Below, piece after piece: positions 54,698 to 62,890 of a stretch of DNA of 64,000 bases (its first letter is position 1; every line of letters starts with the position of its first letter). The stretch comes from an uncultured Acidobacteriia bacterium (GTDB lineage Bacteria; Acidobacteriota; Terriglobia; Bryobacterales; Bryobacteraceae), in assembly GCA_903907865.1 (NCBI GenBank), contig CAIVPR010000092.1, positions 1 to 64,000 on the forward strand, read 5' to 3'. The position numbers and the translations under genes were made by a program. A model generated the notes under the pieces. The model worked only from the letters and a program-made list of their open reading frames with translations, was not told the DNA's origin and searched no databases.

Positions 54698-55656
54698 CGA
54701 GCTGCCTCGATGTCCACGGCGGCCGAGAGGTCCGGCAGCAGTCGGGGGTCGCTCTGATCCAGCCGGAAGCGGGCGATAAAGCTTTTCACCGAAATTCCGA
54801 GCGGCGAAGTTGCGACCGGGCTGGCGGAGCTGAAATGCGCGGTGAACTGGAGGTCGGGGAAGGCATCGAGGTGCACAATGGCCTTGGCACCCGGTCCCAG
54901 GACGGCTCCATCAGGCTCGCCGACCGCCACTTCCACCTCCATCGCGCTGGGGTCGAAGAGCTTCATCAGCGGGCTGCCGGGCCAGAGCTGGTCGCCCTCC
55001 TGCGCGTGGCCGAGGGTGTTGTTGCGATAGACATTCTGCAGCGCCGCCATGCCGCGGATGGGGGCTTGAACTGACAACTTCTCCGAGTTGCGCATCTGCC
55101 GCTCGACGGCCACCTTTTGGCGGTCCCGTTGCAATTCAAGGACCTTCATTTCGGACTTGTCTGCCTGTTCGCGGAACTTGGTGGATTTCTCCAGGCTGGC
55201 GACGTGGGCACGGGCGTCCGCGACGCGCACCCGGTTCTTCTCCTGCTCGATGATGCTGAGGACCGGGCCCTTGCGGAGTTCGATTTCGGCCTTGTTGAGG
55301 TCGGCGTTGGCCTGGGCGAGGTCGGAAAGGCGGCGCTCGGCGTTGGAGAGGTGCTCGGCCTTCTTCTGTTGGATGAGGTGGTCGGCGTCGTCGAAGCGGC
55401 TCTGGGCGTCGCGCAGGAGTTTCAGTTCGTTGGCGCGGTCGAAGGTGGCAAGCGAGGCGCCTTTGTCGACGAGGCTGCCGTTTTCGGCCATGGTGACGAG
55501 GGTGAGGCTGCCACCGAGGCCTTCGATGCGCGGGACCAGGATGGTGGCGGAGGTGACGGCGCGGATGAGGCCGGTGGCGCGAACCGTGCGGGGCGGCTGG
55601 CCATCCGCGGCGAGGGTCGGGAGTGCGGCAAGCAGGAGGAGCGCGGCGGACGGCAT
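54694..55656 (-). CDS. HlyD-type membrane fusion protein (first)
   Basis: 320 residues with a signal peptide ending LPTLAAD rather than a membrane anchor, a lipoyl-like part (GSLVDKGASLATFDRANELKL), a coiled coil (about 85-185) and a beta-barrel (FDPSAMEVEVAVGEPDG). It is shorter than the other two adaptors. Start ATG 55656 is chosen for the signal peptide. It begins the run of tightly overlapping exporter genes. Confidence 0.83.
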   Translation of the reverse strand: MPSAALLLLAALPTLAADGQPPRTVRATGLIRAVTSATILVPRIEGLGGSLTLVTMAENGSLVDKGASLATFDRANELKLLRDAQSRFDDADHLIQQKKAEHLSNAERRLSDLAQANADLNKAEIELRKGPVLSIIEQEKNRVRVADARAHVASLEKSTKFREQADKSEMKVLELQRDRQKVAVERQMRNSEKLSVQAPIRGMAALQNVYRNNTLGHAQEGDQLWPGSPLMKLFDPSAMEVEVAVGEPDGAVLGPGAKAIVHLDAFPDLQFTAHFSSASPVATSPLGISVKSFIARFRLDQSDPRLLPDLSAAVDIEAAR

Positions 55657-55779
55657 GTAAGGATTCGTCAACCGTATGACGCCCGGAAAGGTGCCGATGT
55701 GGGATGCCGACTGCAAGAAACCGAGTTTATCATGCCCAGTACACGCCCAGTAATCGATACCGGAAGCGGTAAGGTTGGG

Positions 55780-56001
55780 CTAGGCGGCTTTTTGGGCGGC
55801 GAGGCGTTCCTGGACTTTGCGGTTCAGGTTGTCGCACATGGACTCGGTGATCATGTCGGCGTAGGCCGATATCGGCAAGCCCCGGACAACCTGCTTGCGG
55901 ATCGCCGGGTCTTCAATGGACCGGACGGCCTCCAGCAACTGGCGCGACGGTAGCGCCGAGACTCGCTCGATAAACTGCTGTAGAGATTCGCCGGGCTGCA
56001 T
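55780..56001 (-). CDS. Small ORF overlapping the zeta-like kinase 3' end, candidate antitoxin
   Basis: 73 residues, mostly helical (SLQQFIERVSALPSRQLLEAV, then LNRKVQERLAAQKAA), with no recognised family. It starts 88 bases inside the end of the zeta-like kinase gene, in another frame, and its ribosome binding site is weak (AAAGA). Size and position suggest a toxin-linked partner, but this is inference. It could also be a chance frame. Confidence 0.45.
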   Translation of the reverse strand: MQPGESLQQFIERVSALPSRQLLEAVRSIEDPAIRKQVVRGLPISAYADMITESMCDNLNRKVQERLAAQKAA

Positions 56002-56725
56002 ATTCTTTGTCCAACGCTTCCGCCAACTTCGGAAGCAACTCTCTTGTAGAATAGCGGATTCCAGTGGCTTTCTCAATGGGCATGGGCATCGGGGTGCGGC
56101 CAAACCCGGTGTTATCGATGGCCGTGAAGGCCACGACAGGATCGTGCGCATACTTTCGGACCAGGTAACCAAAGTTTTCGGCGGCGTCTCGGTACATCCG
56201 GGCGTGAGCGTCAATGTCGACTACTCGGCCTTCGCTCATGGCGCGGGGAAGAACGCCCCGAATCAAAGCGTCCAAGGGCTCACGATGGACGAAGATTACG
56301 TGGACTTGGTAGCCAGCGGCCTTAGCCAGCTCGATCTTTTGCACGCTCGAACGCTTGCTGCCGAAGTTGCTGTCGAAGACGAATTGGCTTTGGCATAGAT
56401 CCCCGTTGGCATGAATCGCCGTGGTCTTGCCAGCACCGGTACCGCCGGCTGTCATGCTAACGATTAGACGCCTGTCGAGATCCGGATTCCGCAGCGCCTG
56501 CTCAAAGAGGTAGTCCGAAAGCATCCCAGCCGGCTTTTGCGTGGCGGCACTGAACCGGGTGCGGTTCTCCTTGGAGGCTGCATACTCGGGCGAAACGATC
56601 TCGCGGGCGTTGTCTGTACTAATCTCGGAACCGAACTGCGCACGATAGCGGATGGCCAGCAATTCCGCGTGGTCCCGGACCGCTTCCATTGCACGTTGCT
56701 CGACTTGGATGGATTCCGGGTCCAT
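55913..56725 (-). CDS. Zeta-toxin-like P-loop kinase
   Basis: 270 residues. After an N-terminal helical part, Walker A GGTGAGKTT (94-101) and the following strand VFDSNFGSKRS, plus VIFVHREPLDALIRG and the lid-like segment, match the zeta toxin/PezT kinase group that phosphorylates UDP-N-acetylglucosamine and blocks cell wall synthesis. The usual epsilon antitoxin is not found upstream. Catalytic assignment is by family only. Confidence 0.75.
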   Translation of the reverse strand: MDPESIQVEQRAMEAVRDHAELLAIRYRAQFGSEISTDNAREIVSPEYAASKENRTRFSAATQKPAGMLSDYLFEQALRNPDLDRRLIVSMTAGGTGAGKTTAIHANGDLCQSQFVFDSNFGSKRSSVQKIELAKAAGYQVHVIFVHREPLDALIRGVLPRAMSEGRVVDIDAHARMYRDAAENFGYLVRKYAHDPVVAFTAIDNTGFGRTPMPMPIEKATGIRYSTRELLPKLAEALDKEYAARRISTAVYRASLGATVAPVAGGRPVH

Positions 56726-56819
56726 TCTTTGTATTTTAGCCCGCAGGCTTGGCCGCGGCAGTTCAACCTGGAAGCGGCAGTTCGCCGTGGTAAGGACTGT
56801 CTTCGGTTCCCCGAAAACA

Positions 56820-56877
56820 CGCTCCCTTGCGGTCGCGGCTCTGCCGAATCAGCAGGGAGTGTTTATTCGAACCATGG
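56820..56877. repeat. REP/MITE-like dispersed element, copy 2
   Basis: CGCTCCCTTGCGGTCGCGG followed by GGGAGTGTTTATTCGA, the same element as at 40353-40430 but shorter in the middle. It sits in the gap between the zeta-like kinase gene and the MCE gene, which otherwise holds nothing recognised. Confidence 0.7.
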
Positions 56878-56946
56878 ACACCGGTTCAATGCCGATTCTG
56901 GAACTGCAGGCCCTGCTAAAATGACGGCATAGTCCGCAATCGAGCC

Positions 56947-58014
56947 ATGACGGAATTGGAGATCAAACCTTCGCGGTCGGCCAAGCTCCGGGCGATGTTC
57001 GTCGTTGTGGCCGGGGTCGTGATCGCGGGCATGCTGGTGTACAAGCTGGCTGGGGGCGGCGCGGGATTCTTCGACCAAAAGGCCAACCTTTCCACCTACA
57101 TGCCGGATGCAACCGGGCTGGGTCCGAAATCGCAGGTGAGGATCGGCGGCCTCGTGGTCGGCAAGGTCTCCAGTGTCGAGATCACGCGGTACTTGGACCC
57201 GGAGCATGCGGTGCGGGTCAACATGCGGATCAGCGAACGCTACCTATCTGCCATTCCCGTCGATTCGCAGACCAGCATCGGCGCGGACACCTTGGTCGGA
57301 TTCAAATTCGTCGCCATCAAACAGGGCACAAGCACCATGTTGGCGGCAGACCGTTCCACCCTGGCCAGCGAGCCGCTACAGGACGCCGACCAACGGGCGA
57401 ACCTCGCGCGCACCTTGCAGGAAGAGTTGCGTGACACCGACGCGATGCTCGCAACCGTGACGTCGCCGAATACGACGGTCGGGCACTATATTTTCGGAGA
57501 CGCCGAGTACCGCAACCTGATGAACGGAACCAAGGCCTTCAGCGCCGCCGCGAGGGAGTTTTCTGATCCCAAAGGCTGGGCCGGGTCCGTGATTTTCCAG
57601 AGCGACGCCTACGACAAGGCGCGGGACGCAATGCTGAAGACGGAACAGTCCATGGAGTCCGTGACGAAGGGCGAGGGTGCCGCAGGCAAGTTGTTCGCCG
57701 ACGAGCAGGCATATCAGGACGTCCTGACCCAATTGAAGTCGCTGAGGAAGTCCTTGGAAGATCTGAATGCGGGCAAGGGTTCAGGTGGTGCCCTTTTGAC
57801 GACGGACGCGGGCTACAAGAAGGTGGAGGAACTGCTGAAAGCCACCGACAAACTGCTGGCCCCGCTGGACGCGAAAGAGGGCACGGTGGCGGAATTGCTG
57901 CACGATCCCAAGCTGTACCAGTCGCTGAACAAGGCGCTTCATACTCTCGACACGATGCTGGCGGACTTCCACCAGAACCCCGACAAATACACCAAGCGGA
58001 AGGTCAAGTTCTAG
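56947..58014 (+). CDS. MCE/MlaD-domain protein
   Basis: 355 residues with an N-terminal transmembrane helix (AMFVVVAGVVIAGMLVYKLAG) and an MCE domain (about 45-130: PDATGLGPKSQVRIGGLVVGKV, TSIGADTLVGFKFVAI). The C-terminal half is helical with KSLRKSLEDLNAGKGSGG and similar stretches. MCE proteins bind lipids in envelope transport with an MlaE permease and MlaF ATPase, but neither is in this window. Confidence 0.88.
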   Translation: MTELEIKPSRSAKLRAMFVVVAGVVIAGMLVYKLAGGGAGFFDQKANLSTYMPDATGLGPKSQVRIGGLVVGKVSSVEITRYLDPEHAVRVNMRISERYLSAIPVDSQTSIGADTLVGFKFVAIKQGTSTMLAADRSTLASEPLQDADQRANLARTLQEELRDTDAMLATVTSPNTTVGHYIFGDAEYRNLMNGTKAFSAAAREFSDPKGWAGSVIFQSDAYDKARDAMLKTEQSMESVTKGEGAAGKLFADEQAYQDVLTQLKSLRKSLEDLNAGKGSGGALLTTDAGYKKVEELLKATDKLLAPLDAKEGTVAELLHDPKLYQSLNKALHTLDTMLADFHQNPDKYTKRKVKF

Positions 58015-58044
58015 CCCGCCTGCGCGCGAGGCCCCATCCTTTGC

Positions 58045-60108
58045 ATGGAACAACAGATACCCGAGACGACTGGTCCGGTTCCGAGCACACAAATTCCCCT
58101 CCAGCCCGCAGCCAACGTGCGCATGCGATGGCCCGAGGTCGCCATCGCGCTGTTACTGGCTGCCATTGCCTTTGCTATTTATTGGCCTGTACGCGACTTC
58201 AGCTTCATCAATTTCGACGATGCCTTCTATGTGGGGCAGAACGTCCACGTCAAAGCGGGCTTGTCGTGGGATAGCCTAAAGTGGGCCTTCACCGACGCCA
58301 AGCCGTATTGGTTTCCCATCACGAGGCTTTCGTGGTTGGTCGACAGCAGTCTATTCGGAATGAGTCCGCGCGGCTTCCACGTCGGGAACGCCGCATTCCA
58401 TTGTGTGGCGGCCGCACTGTTGTTCGTATTCCTATTCATGGCCACAGGTACCCGGTGGCGATCCGCATTTGTCGCAGGTGTCTTTGCGCTGCATCCAGTG
58501 CACATCGAATCCGTCGCGTGGGTATCAGAGCGCAGCGATGACGTGTGCGCCGTCCTGTTCTTTCTGACTTTGATCGGGTGGACTGCATACGTGCGGACAC
58601 CCACCCGCAGTAGGTACCTGGGTTGCCTCGGCCTTTTTGTGTTCGCGCTGCTGGCCAAAGGGCTGGTGATACCGCTGCCCTTGGTTTTGTTGGCTCTGGA
58701 CCAATGGCCGTTCCGGCGTGGGTTTTCCGCGCAATTGGTTTACGAGAAGGTGCCGTTCGCCGTGCTAGCGGTCGTTTCGACCGGTGTAACCTACGTCGCG
58801 CAACTCAATTCCGGCGCGGTCGGAGTCCTTGCAAGCGCCACGCCGCTGCACCGATTGGAGAACTCGGTGGTCAGCTTGGCTATGTTCGTAGGGCAATACG
58901 TCTGGCCGACGCGGCTCAGCCTTCTTTATCGCTATCCAGAACATATCGCAGCAGCCGAACTTGCGGTTGCCGCCATGCTGCTTGCAGGAATAACACTGGC
59001 AGTCATGTCGGCATATCGCGCACGCCCCTGCCTCGCGGTGGGATGGATTTGGTTTGTTGCGTTCTTCATCCCGACAATAGGACTGGTGCAGGTGGGAGAA
59101 CGGGCGAGGACCGACCACACGGCATACCTCCCTTACGAAGGGCTCTCCATTATGGTGGTTTGGGGGCTGGCAAGTCTAGTCCGACTCCGGCCATGGGCAA
59201 AGATTCCTTCAATCGTACTGTGCCTGGGAGCCTGTGCGGCGTTTGGCTACGAAAATATGGCTCAGTTGCCCTTGTGGCGCCGAAGCGAGCCCCTTTTGCG
59301 AAGGGCCATTGAGCTGGATGACAGCAACTATGTGGCATGGCGTCTTTTGGCCGAAACGCTTCTGGACCTCCCTGGAGGAACTGACGAAGCTATTGCCGCC
59401 GCGCGTAAATGCGCACGCCTCTCTCCCGACAAGGCGAGGGGCCACCGCTCGCTGGGCACGTTCCTGCTTGGCCAAAACCACGTGGAAGAGGGAATCGCGG
59501 AACTCAGAACCGCGCTGCGGCTGAACCCAGACCTGACCGGTATTCACGGGGAGCTTGGCACGGCGCTGCTGCGAACCGACGACCCGGCAGGCGAGGCGCT
59601 GGTGGAATTGAAACTGCAATTGAAGCACGGTCCGCCAACCGCTCTCATCCATCACAACATCGCCTTCGCACTGGGCAAGTTGGGCCGGATCGACGAAGCG
59701 ATGAGCGAGTTCGAAGCAGCCCTCCGGCTGGACCCCGCCGACATACCAGCCCACCGGCAACTTGGTACCAGACTCCTCCTGAAGCCCGGGCAAGCCACGG
59801 AGGCCGTCGAGCATCTGGCGGCGGCTGTGAAGGCGGACCCAAACGACAAGGAATCCCAACTGGACCTGGGTGTCGCGCTGAGCTTGGCGCCCGGATTGGG
59901 CGACCCCGTCGAGCACATGGAGGCCGCCATCCGTATCGACCCGAACTACACGACCGCGCGTGTGGATCTTGCCAAGATCCTTGCGGGTCGTGGGGATCTT
60001 CCCGGTGCCATCGCACAAGTCCGGGAGGCACTGCGAATCAAGCCGGATCCAACAGTTGAAAAACTTCTAGCCCAGTTGGAGCAGCGCGCCGCGAAAAGTA
60101 CGAAATAG
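58045..60108 (+). CDS. TMTC-like multi-pass membrane protein with TPR repeats
   Basis: 687 residues. The first ~420 hold about ten transmembrane helices with the luminal-loop motif FINFDDAFYV early on and HPVHIESVAWVSERSDD, as in TMTC/DUF1736 GT-C-type O-mannosyltransferases. The C-terminal ~250 residues are TPR repeats (for example AIAAARKCARLSPDKARGH, LGRIDEAMSEFEAALRLDP). It probably glycosylates exported proteins or lipids. It lies 30 bases after the MCE gene. Confidence 0.85.
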   Translation: MEQQIPETTGPVPSTQIPLQPAANVRMRWPEVAIALLLAAIAFAIYWPVRDFSFINFDDAFYVGQNVHVKAGLSWDSLKWAFTDAKPYWFPITRLSWLVDSSLFGMSPRGFHVGNAAFHCVAAALLFVFLFMATGTRWRSAFVAGVFALHPVHIESVAWVSERSDDVCAVLFFLTLIGWTAYVRTPTRSRYLGCLGLFVFALLAKGLVIPLPLVLLALDQWPFRRGFSAQLVYEKVPFAVLAVVSTGVTYVAQLNSGAVGVLASATPLHRLENSVVSLAMFVGQYVWPTRLSLLYRYPEHIAAAELAVAAMLLAGITLAVMSAYRARPCLAVGWIWFVAFFIPTIGLVQVGERARTDHTAYLPYEGLSIMVVWGLASLVRLRPWAKIPSIVLCLGACAAFGYENMAQLPLWRRSEPLLRRAIELDDSNYVAWRLLAETLLDLPGGTDEAIAAARKCARLSPDKARGHRSLGTFLLGQNHVEEGIAELRTALRLNPDLTGIHGELGTALLRTDDPAGEALVELKLQLKHGPPTALIHHNIAFALGKLGRIDEAMSEFEAALRLDPADIPAHRQLGTRLLLKPGQATEAVEHLAAAVKADPNDKESQLDLGVALSLAPGLGDPVEHMEAAIRIDPNYTTARVDLAKILAGRGDLPGAIAQVREALRIKPDPTVEKLLAQLEQRAAKSTK

Positions 60109-60110
60109 AG

Positions 60111-60129
60111 TGGACCGTCACGCGGTCCA
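60111..60129. terminator. Short hairpin between convergent genes
   Basis: 7-bp stem TGGACCG / CGGTCCA with a five-base loop in the 24-base gap between the convergent TMTC-like and SulP genes. No T-run is seen, so terminator function is only plausible. Confidence 0.35.
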
Positions 60130-60132
60130 AGA

Positions 60133-61404
60133 TCACGATGCGGTTCGGACACTGCGACCGCTGAAGGTGATCCGGTACTGCCGCTGGGCGGCCAGATAGA
60201 TGTAGAAGGCGCAGCCCGCAAGCACTGCCGCCACCGCATTCACCACCAAAACGCCCACCGCCGTCACGAGGAATGCCGACGCATCCATCAGGCGCATCTT
60301 CGGCAGACGCTTCCAAGCGCTGACGTCGAGCAGGTTCAAACCCATCCAAGCCGTCACGCCTCCCAGCGCGGCGAGGGGGATGTGGGCCAATGCCCCCGAT
60401 CCCAAACTGACCAGCAGGAAGAGGAACAGCGCGTGCAGCAGGTTCGACAGCCGTGTGGTTCCGCCACATCGAACGTTGGCGACGCTCCGGGCTGGGATTC
60501 CGACCGACATCGGGGCTCCAAAAATGCCAGCCAGCAGATTCGCGATACCGTAGGCACCGAGTTCCGAATCGGCGTCCGCGGCTTTCTGCTGCTTGTGGCG
60601 TCCGCGGAAGTGCTCGACTGCACGCGACGTCAGCAGGATGTTGATGGATGCAACGAAGGCCAGCGTCAATCCCGTTGGAACGACGGTAAGGACGTCGTGC
60701 GGCGTCCAAGTGAATCCTGCAAACGGAGGCAGCGTCAGTTGCAGCGAGCCGACCTCTGGTTCGTGGAAGCGGAACACCTGCGCAAGCAGCGTAGCCACCG
60801 CAACACCGACCAATGGCGCGGGCAATTTCGGTGTCCAGCGCATCATCAACGCGGCGGTCAGAATCACCGTGCCGCCCAGTAAAAGCGGCGCGAACCGCAT
60901 GCCTGGAGCTTCAGCCAAGACGCGGATAAGTTGGATTACGAAGTTGTCGCCGCCCACCGCAGGTACGCCCAGCAGGACGTTGATCTGCGAGATGAACATG
61001 ATGGCACCGATGCCCGCCGAGAATCCGGCGACCACCGTCTGCGGCACCAGGGCGACATAGCGACCCAGACGCATGACGCAGAACACCATCATGAAAACAG
61101 CCGCGACGATCGAGACCTTTGCCGCTCCGCCAATGCCTTGGGACCGGACGGCGCTGGCGATGAACGGCACTGTCGCACTGGCGGTCCCGCCGATAAGAAC
61201 GGGATTACGGCCCAGCAGCGCGGTAACCGGCGCGGTGAGGATGGACGTCACCACACCCAGGATTGGCGGCAGCTTCATCAGTGCCGCCATCGATAGGCCG
61301 TAGGGTAAGGCGATGAGGGCGGCAATTAAGCCGCCCGCACAATCGCCCAAGAAGCGTTCCCACGTGTATTTCACCCGCCGCAACTTCTGTGGCGTGGGGA
61401 TCAT
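60133..61404 (-). CDS. SulP family anion permease without STAS domain
   Basis: 423 residues with about 11-12 hydrophobic helices. The N-terminal GGLIAALIALPYGLSMAALM and GTASATVPF/VAGFSAGIGAIMFISQ segments are typical of SulP sulfate/bicarbonate transporters. The protein ends soon after the last helix (FYIYLAAQRQYR), so the cytoplasmic STAS domain found in most members is missing. The transported anion is unknown. Confidence 0.87.
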   Translation of the reverse strand: MIPTPQKLRRVKYTWERFLGDCAGGLIAALIALPYGLSMAALMKLPPILGVVTSILTAPVTALLGRNPVLIGGTASATVPFIASAVRSQGIGGAAKVSIVAAVFMMVFCVMRLGRYVALVPQTVVAGFSAGIGAIMFISQINVLLGVPAVGGDNFVIQLIRVLAEAPGMRFAPLLLGGTVILTAALMMRWTPKLPAPLVGVAVATLLAQVFRFHEPEVGSLQLTLPPFAGFTWTPHDVLTVVPTGLTLAFVASINILLTSRAVEHFRGRHKQQKAADADSELGAYGIANLLAGIFGAPMSVGIPARSVANVRCGGTTRLSNLLHALFLFLLVSLGSGALAHIPLAALGGVTAWMGLNLLDVSAWKRLPKMRLMDASAFLVTAVGVLVVNAVAAVLAGCAFYIYLAAQRQYRITFSGRSVRTAS

Positions 61405-61428
61405 GTATAGGCCTCCTGGTCGGCGGCT

Positions 61429-62583
61429 CTACGCCATCACCTTCAGGAAAGCGGACTGGAACTTCTTCATTTCGTCCGCCGTGCCCACGGTGACGCGGAC
61501 GTAAGTCGGCCAAGCCGGCCAAACGCGACCGATGTAGACCTTTTCCTTGCGCATCGCGCTGACGATGGTGTTGCCCGGCTGCTTCACGTCGACCATGAAG
61601 CAGTTGGACTCGGACGGGACGAACTTGAACTTGTGCTTCTCGAGGAAGTCCAAAGTGTCGTTGCGGACCTGGCCGATCAGCTTGCGGCGCTCAGGGATTA
61701 GGTTCTTCTGGAGGAGGCTGGCGCTGGCGGCGGCCATGCCGGTGATCGGAAGCATGCCGGCACCCCAGCCACCGAGCTTCTCGAGGAGGTCGGGACGGGC
61801 GATGGCGGCACCGGCGCGGAGACCGGCCATACCGTAGATCTTGGAGAAGGTCCGGAGGGAGATGACGTCCTTGTCCTGCGCCACGAGGTCGGTGTTGAAC
61901 GGCGCGGTGGAAATGTGGGTGTAGGCTTCGTCAACCATGACGACCGAGCCCTTGGGCTTGTTCGCCACCAACCATTCGATCTCGGACTTCGGGGTGAGGG
62001 TGCCGGACGGGTTGTTGGGGTTGCAGATGTAGAACAGGCCGGCGTTCGGGCCGCCCTGCTTCAACATTTCCTTCACGTCGTGCTTGTAGTCTGCAGTGAG
62101 CGGGACCTTGATGACCTTGGAGCCGATGAAGGCGGCCGCGCGGCCACCAGCCTCGTAGCCGGGATCGGCCATCACGAGGGGCTTCTCGGGCGAGGTGAAG
62201 GCAAGGACTGCTTGGTGCAGGGGAGCGCTCGACCCGGGATAGATCCGGACGTAGCTCGTCTTGACGCCTTCCTGTTCGGCCATGATCTTGGCGACCTTGT
62301 CGGTCTCGCCGTAGAGGTACCGGCCGCCTTGGGAGACGATCTTCATCGCCGCTTCCATGGCTTCCGGACAAGGTCCGAGCGGGTTCTCGTTCGAGTTGAT
62401 CATGACGGCGTCGGCCGGAACGTTGTCAACCTTCGAGAGCTGGGCCAGTGCCGGCTCGTTGTAGAAGGGCATTGAGGCTCCGGCGGTCACGACGGCGGCG
62501 ATCTTGCCGAGGCTCCGGCGGGAGAATCCGCGGCTGAGGAATTCCTTACGGTCGGCGGCGGTTAGGGGGGCGTTAAATGTCAC
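61429..62583 (-). CDS. Tat-exported class I/II aminotransferase
   Basis: 384 residues. An N-terminal twin-arginine signal (SRGFSRRSLGKIA, then a hydrophobic stretch ending PALAQ) is followed by a complete fold-type I PLP aminotransferase of the histidinol-phosphate type: NENPLGPCPEA, YGETDKVAKIMAEQEG, ICNPNNPSGT and the Schiff-base Lys in RTFSKIYGMAGLR. GTG 62583 is chosen because AAGGAG lies nine bases upstream. An aminotransferase outside the cytoplasm is unusual. Folded export via Tat would allow the cofactor to be loaded first. Confidence 0.87.
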   Translation of the reverse strand: MTFNAPLTAADRKEFLSRGFSRRSLGKIAAVVTAGASMPFYNEPALAQLSKVDNVPADAVMINSNENPLGPCPEAMEAAMKIVSQGGRYLYGETDKVAKIMAEQEGVKTSYVRIYPGSSAPLHQAVLAFTSPEKPLVMADPGYEAGGRAAAFIGSKVIKVPLTADYKHDVKEMLKQGGPNAGLFYICNPNNPSGTLTPKSEIEWLVANKPKGSVVMVDEAYTHISTAPFNTDLVAQDKDVISLRTFSKIYGMAGLRAGAAIARPDLLEKLGGWGAGMLPITGMAAASASLLQKNLIPERRKLIGQVRNDTLDFLEKHKFKFVPSESNCFMVDVKQPGNTIVSAMRKEKVYIGRVWPAWPTYVRVTVGTADEMKKFQSAFLKVMA

Positions 62584-62890
62584 GAGTTGAGTCTCCTTAT
62601 GTTTCGCTTCAGATGCGGGGAAGAGCCGGCGGCGTAGCCGCTTGGCTGGAAAACTGCTAGAGCTGGATTTCTCGGGACGGGGGAGAGGGAAGGGCGCTTC
62701 GGGGCGTCGTATTCGCTTGCCACCGTAACATTCCGGTGACGCCACTAACTTAGCGCAGATAGCTGGTTCGTGTCAAGGGATTATTCCCACCACTAGACCA
62801 GCCCGCATGGATATAGAAACTTTGGATCGGGGTCCATAAATTCTTTCTTCTACGAAAGGCTTCATGGACCCCGACCCGTCGGGGGACTAC
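62584..62890. promoter_or_regulatory. Leader region with competing hairpins upstream of the aminotransferase gene
   Basis: No gene is seen in about 300 bases. Just after the TonB-type receptor stop on the minus strand, GTCGGGG/CCCCGAC (62869-62884) can pair, or the inner CCCCGA can instead pair with TCGGGGTCCAT at 62827-62837 in an 11-bp stem (partner 62864-62874). The stems exclude each other. They may terminate the receptor transcript or control read-through. Confidence 0.4.
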
